In this document: positions 59,444 through 64,000 of the stretch, piece by piece
How the letters are laid out: every line of letters begins with the position of its first letter
Numbering within the stretch: the first letter of the stretch is position 1
Assembly (NCBI GenBank): GCA_028023455.1
Contig: JAQFVV010000451.1
Span: 436,001-500,000 of the forward strand
DNA from: Epiperipatus broadwayi
Lineage: Eukaryota > Onychophora > Udeonychophora > Euonychophora > Peripatidae
DNA: 64,000 nucleotides
Reading direction: 5' to 3'
The notes under the pieces: model-generated
The model's database searches: none
Told to the model about the DNA's origin: nothing
The model's input: the letters and a program-made list of their open reading frames with translations, nothing else
Position numbers and translations under genes: made by a program

Positions 59444-59588
59444 CGATATCAATAAATCCAAGCACTGATGCCTTTTCTAATTCCAATTCAACAACTAATT
59501 TTCCTGAATTATCATTCTGAGCACATAACCATCGCTTAATGTAGTGGCAATCACTGTTAAGAAGATTAAGTACTGGATATTTGTCATC
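59444..59588 (-). CDS. XRCC1: Single exon of an XRCC1 N-terminal-domain-like protein
   Basis: This 145-bp minus-strand exon has strong splice signals: acceptor TTTTTTTCAG immediately before 59588 and donor GTAAGT immediately after 59444. It is read from phase 0 to phase 1. The 48 residues run DDKYPVLNLL, SDCHYIKRWL, GKLVVELELEKASVLGFIDI, then the first base of a Gly codon. This matches the start of the XRCC1 N-terminal domain (NLL...D...RKW......VVLqLEK...I.svDIG), a galactose-binding-like beta-sandwich through which the repair scaffold XRCC1 contacts DNA polymerase beta. The first exon would lie above 59.6 kb and the next below 59.4 kb, but I could not find either. A paralogue sharing this domain is possible. 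It is the only convincing host coding sequence in the window and implies that much of the surrounding DNA is intron. Confidence 0.62.
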
Positions 59589-60099
59589 CTGAAAAAAATA
59601 TACATTAAAATAAAGTAACCATGTCAAGGAATCAATATTTTATTTTGTAACTCGATATAATTTAAACTTATTTAAATAAAAGATACCAAACTACAAACTA
59701 TGAAAATTGTGATGTCACTTGATCATATGATCTACTTCCAATTCTTTTACCTTGAAACAGAAAAATATATACTTACATTATTAATGTCAACAAACTACCA
59801 AATCCCTCAGCCTAAACCATATAAGATGAGTAATTCTCCACTCTAGTAAGCTATTTAGTATAAACTTAAGTAATCAACAATCATCAAATCAGTACTCTTA
59901 GTAAATGTCCCCATCCTCTGACCAGTTTCTGGCTTTTGTCTTTTTCAATAAATCATGTGATTCATAATTGAAAAGAATATAGACAAGTATTTAGCAACCA
60001 TCTTTAACTTATTTTGCCTGTCAAAATAAAAAACCTGAAATTCATATCAGCCTAAGATTTTGAATAATAGATTTTCATATTTATTTATTTATTTTATAA
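59589..60099. other. Probable intron with a family A/F relic
   Basis: The minus strand at 59955-59907 reads AAAGCCAGAAACUGGUC then AGAGGAUGGGGAC. This retains the second half of stem II, GAAAC, a 2-nt loop and GUC, while the CUGAUGA half is lost. No other feature seen. Confidence 0.5.
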
Positions 60100-60900
60100 A
60101 TCCCTTCTTTAATGTCTTAATTTTTCTATTTGCTCTTATGAAGACAGATTGATCAGTACTTCATTAAATTTCTTCCATTATGCTACAGTTGTTAATTATT
60201 TATTCAAATCATTATCAAGTTTTTCTACTTCCATAGTGTAAGCTTGTGGTTAAAACACCTGTAGAGGTCCCTACTATCGCATTTTTACACACATATTATC
60301 AAGGTTATAGCCTCAGTAAATATTACGTATATAATCATTATGGAAAATTCATTTTACATAATTATTGTCCATATTGTTTTTAGAGTTTGCAATAAAAACA
60401 ATGCATCATGTGGATTAAATCTTTCAGTATTATTTCTTATTTCTCTTTTTAAATTTATATGTGGAGCATAAAATATTTTTGATCTTAAAAGTCTAAATGC
60501 TTTCACATTTTCCAAACAAGTGGGAAAAGGTTTTTTCTTTTGTGTTGCAAAAAATATGTAAGTGTTCTAAACTCATATTTAAATTAAACATTTGATTAAA
60601 TAAACCTTTGTAGGAAGGAAGCTATTTAATAATTTAAAACTGAATTTGATGTAAAAAATGTTGTACATGTATTTTGTGAAGGTTCTTCAAAACCTTAAAT
60701 CATAGATACTTCTGTCCAATCCATAAACACTATTTATTAGTTTTTTTTAAAATCATTATATTTAATATTAATCAAGCTATTTAAATTTAATTCATCCTGC
60801 AAATCCTTATATGCTATAAAGCACTATTTATGAAACAATCACATTATCTGCAAAATCTAGATTTCTTAATGTTTTCCTCAAGATTTCAGCGATAGTATTT
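60100..60900 (-). pseudogene. RTE-like LINE remnant
   Basis: Minus strand: EILRKTLRNLDFADNVI (about 60895-60845) is a relic of the RT catalytic block, with the same Asp-to-Asn change as at 3661. Downstream blocks are illegible. Confidence 0.45.
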
Positions 60901-60914
60901 TAGATGTGATAATA

Positions 60915-61150
60915 TGTTGGACTATTTCCAAATACAAACAACTGTTAGTAATAATACACAAAGACAGCAGATTAAAAGATTATACAATATTTTGAATGAT
61001 ATTATTGTTGCTTTTCTGCAGGAGTTATTGGCGTGAGCAGTGACTATCCTACCAAAGAAGTTTAACTTATACCTTTAAATTCTTGAATATCAAATTTTAA
61101 AGCAACACTCTAACCAACTACTTAACTATGAGAGTCAGTTTAAATCCTTC
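60915..61150. repeat. Diverged family C fragment
   Basis: It contains TTTCCAAATACAAACAACTG, GTTAGTAATAATACACA and AATTCTTGAATATC as in the other family C copies (27.1 and 46.2 kb). Only one arm is readable. Confidence 0.6.
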
Positions 61151-62595
61151 CTGATTACTCCACTTTTTTAAAATACTTTTTCCTATGAGTAAGGTTATTT
61201 AAAGACTTATTGCCACAGTGGGTTGACTTATAGGATTATTCGCCATTATCATATGAGCAGCTCCTTTGAATTTTATTCTTTGCATCTTTTGCTCTCTGTC
61301 CAATATTTTTATATTTTGCCAATTAAACATATGCTCATTAGTACACACGTGGAAATAGTTCAGCATATTATCATATCTAGATTATTTAAGCATTTATTAT
61401 GATTATATTTTTATTTCAATTGCTTTCCATTTTTATCCACATCTTAGTTCCCACAAAACTACTTTATATATATAAATAAAGAGCATGCTAATAGTTCTAA
61501 ACAAACTTATTTTACCATTATTATTTTATGATAAATGGCACAAGAGAAGGCATTATCTTTACTAGGATAAATGCTGGTCTTGAGTTGGTATTTTGAATCT
61601 GGTGTCCTAATACCTCACACTGACATAGCTCGACACTGATCTGGGGATAGGGACAATCCTAGATAAAGATTTTGAATGCATTCTCTTATAGCATTTATCG
61701 TTAAAAATAATAATAATGGTAAAATAAGCTCATTCAGAGCTATTACCATGCTCTTTATTTTACATGTTTGTAAATACAAGCTATATAAGTCATGTGATGT
61801 ATGACTTGATTTTATTAATATATATATATATACGATTGAACATTGAACTCACACTACAAATAAGGTCAACTGATGAGTACTGGTTCAGCATTAAATGCAT
61901 CTTGGGGGTCATTTGTCTTTTATTGTATCTTTATTTAAATGAATTTAAAAAGAATGGGGAAGTATTGAGGTATTTATTATATTTACAAATAAGGATTATA
62001 GCTTGTGAATAATGGAACAAGAATTGACTTCACATAATCAATAAGCTATGAAGAGCACCTCTTGCTGAATCATATGAAAAAATATTAGAACATCAACGGC
62101 TAGATCTTGTTTCCAATATTAAAAAATGCCTACTATCTTATGAGCAGTTGGTTCAATAATAACAAGGTATTGTTTCTGACACAATCAGAATTTTATCTCT
62201 TTTGTATCTTTTCATTCATTCTCTTTTTCTTTTATCTTATTATCTTCGATTATCTGAATTCATATAAGATCAAAAGATCCAGTTCCTCATGCCACTATCC
62301 CCTACACAATGACAATACATCTTTCTACAATCACATTCTATAATCAAACTTAGAAATTTTAAGTTGTAATTTTTTTTTTTTTGATGCAAGTATATAAAGT
62401 ATGCACAGTTTAGGTATGTAAAAAACAATGAGAATGAATTTAGTTGTGACCTTGCATAAAAGAGAACAATTAATGAGTCATTTAAAATTAGATTTAAGAC
62501 AGAAATTTCATTTGGCAAATATCACACCCAGGAAAAACTATTGTTATATACCTCAGCTCTGCACAAATGTGGATCAAAAAAATAATCGTTTTAGG
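61151..62595. other. AT-rich non-coding DNA
   Basis: No gene recognised; ORFs at 61764-62012, 62107-62343 and 62270-62518 are low-complexity. Confidence 0.5.
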
Positions 62596-62660
62596 GCAAT
62601 GGGTCGACAACCTGGGGTATGCATGCCACACAAAACAATTATCAATCGCACTCTGATTGA
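62596..62660 (+). repeat. Possible terminal fragment of a hAT element
   Basis: CAATGGGTCGACAACCTGGG followed by GTATGCATGCCAC resembles hAT left ends of the form CAGTGGT...CAACCTGGGG. No opposite end or target duplication found. Confidence 0.3.
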
Positions 62661-63209
62661 ATTGGGAATAATAAAAAATTATATTTTAATTACAATGCAC
62701 GCATTTGTGCTATTACCTACATTTTGCATTTGTGACTCACAGGTAAATGGAAACCACGATTTCATGTTGTTTATTTATATATAATATTCAGTGAATTAAA
62801 TGTGAAGGTGTTTAAAGCTTCACGCTCTTGGTTCAAAATGCTTGAGTCTGGCTTATTTATATATAAATTTAAGTAGAGAAGAAGGGGGTCCATCTTTTTC
62901 TCGTAAATTCTTTGCCTTGTGTTTTGAATTTAGTTTCCTGCGCAATCATTATTACATCTGATTGGCTATCATTTAAGCATTTTTTAAAGCGCATCTATCA
63001 AAGGTTTTAGCCTTTCACATTATTATTATATCATCTACATGCACGTAAGAAATTAATATATTTACATTTGTATAGATGTACATAGTAAAAGGCAGCATAA
63101 ACTCTATAATTGGATGAGAGTGGTTTGGTCCCTTGAAAATCAAAATCTGTGGGGTGAAGAAAACTACAGTGGAAACAAGAATTAAAAGGAAATTTCAAAT
63201 CTGTTTCAA

Positions 63210-64000
63210 GCTAATCAATAACCATTTAAAATCTCTCCAGTAGAAATTCTATAAAATGATGGTTGTGTCACATGCATATGTAGTTCATGAAAAAATCCCT
63301 TTTGCTCAACTTGCAAAGAGAGAAAATGAGTTAATTAAGTTAGTTAGAGGGAGTACTCACTCCTGTCTGAACGGGCAACTAGTGAAGTTGTGATAAAACC
63401 TAACAGAGAAGTACATATTTGCAGTGATATCATCATATGATAAATAAATATCTGCAAAAGTTAGTATCCAGTTCCAAATACTCACAAAATATTGGCAAAA
63501 ATGGGTCTGACTATTAAGCAAAGAATGACTTGCGAACTGCTTTCCATCAGATACCAGACTTACAGAGATTGCTCAGATCCTTACATAACCACACACAAAT
63601 AACTTTAATAGCAATAAATTGCCTTATGGATTCATTATAGCCCTGAATATATTTTCAAGTAGATGGAGATGCTGTTTCAACAGATGGGCAGTGATTCCAT
63701 ATCTAGATGACATTTTAGTTGTTGCAAAATTCCAAAGACAGCTTATGCAAAAGATTATTACAAGTCTGTGAGAAGCTTGAAAGTATTGGTGAAAGTATAA
63801 ATGCAGACATATGTATATGGATAACTAGAGTTGAAATTTTTAGGATATAATTAGATGACATGCAAGAAACCTGATCCTGAAAAAGTTAAAGATGCACAGA
63901 ATGTCACCAGACTGAAAAGCTGCAAAGAATTATAGGTATTTCTTCACCTTATAAATTTTTTTGAAGTTTTTTAAAGTGAAAGGCACATTTAGCTCAGTCC
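63210..64000 (+). pseudogene. Ty3/Gypsy-type pol (RT) remnant, truncated by the window edge
   Basis: Plus strand, several frames. IPFAQLAKRENELIKLV (about 63296-63346) matches the start of Gypsy RT ('PfAl..kv..EL.rLv..G'). It is followed by KPNREVHICSDI (about 63398-63434), DLRTAFHQIPD (about 63525-63558), the catalytic VIPYLDDILVVAK (63691-63729) and KPDPEKVKDAQNVT (63870-63910), the 'G..pdpeKv.ai' block just after the RT. Frameshifts and stops separate the blocks. RNase H and integrase would lie beyond the right edge. Confidence 0.75.

Noticed and set aside
62428-62784. 118-codon plus frame as a gene
   Set aside because: It crosses a hAT-end-like sequence and AT noise; no domain is visible and the composition changes along it.

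Overview
This is an AT-rich (roughly 70% A+T or more by eye), intron- and repeat-dominated stretch of an animal genome, almost certainly from an invertebrate. The evidence is the density of non-LTR retroelements, Penelope-like elements, tRNA-derived SINEs, hAT-type DNA elements and long foldback repeats, one plausible spliced exon, and no operon-like or prokaryotic organisation. The sequence alone does not let me name the species. Almost every short open frame here is chance or a decayed transposon. A scaffold gap of 500 Ns occupies 29880-30379.

Layout. 1-2.9 kb is AT-rich non-coding DNA. 2.9-7.4 kb is an RTE-like LINE remnant (minus strand), split by a 2.6-kb polyadenylated insertion (4540-7160) that holds an L1/Tx1-type reverse transcriptase in antisense. 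7.6-10.5 kb is a Penelope-like element (PLE, minus), itself split by a 780-bp element (9321-10100) with two hammerhead-ribozyme motifs. 10.8-12.9 kb is a second PLE arranged as an inverted partial dimer. 13.1-14.0 kb is a DNA transposon with terminal inverted repeats. 18.4-19.1 kb has a 179-bp duplication and a perfect 149-bp-arm palindrome. 20.8 kb carries an intact hammerhead motif. 23.6-27.7 kb is a decayed LINE riddled with younger insertions. 30.6-31.5 kb is a ~900-bp foldback. 34.6-36.2 kb holds LINE and foldback remnants. 41.3-44.2 kb is another LINE copy whose 5' part is inverted. 45.0-46.1 kb is a GC-richer possible LTR. 46.2-49.9 kb holds foldbacks, one with hammerheads on both arms. 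56.8-58.7 kb has two back-to-back hAT-like elements. 59.4-59.6 kb is the only credible host exon (XRCC1 N-terminal-domain-like, minus). The right edge enters a Ty3/Gypsy pol remnant.

The most interesting system is a family of short, foldback-prone repeats carrying type I hammerhead ribozyme motifs with a minimal stem III: CUGAUGA, a 4-bp stem II, GAAAC-UA-GUC, and a stem I with an internal loop. One copy is a direct dimer with predicted cleavage sites exactly 451 nt apart, flanked by a 14-bp target duplication, and it sits inside a PLE. This matches the architecture known for metazoan retrozymes and PLE-associated hammerheads. Other foldback families in the window (24.7, 27.3, 35.8 and 46.4 kb) carry variant or decayed hammerhead-like cores, so several repeat families here may share self-cleaving origins.
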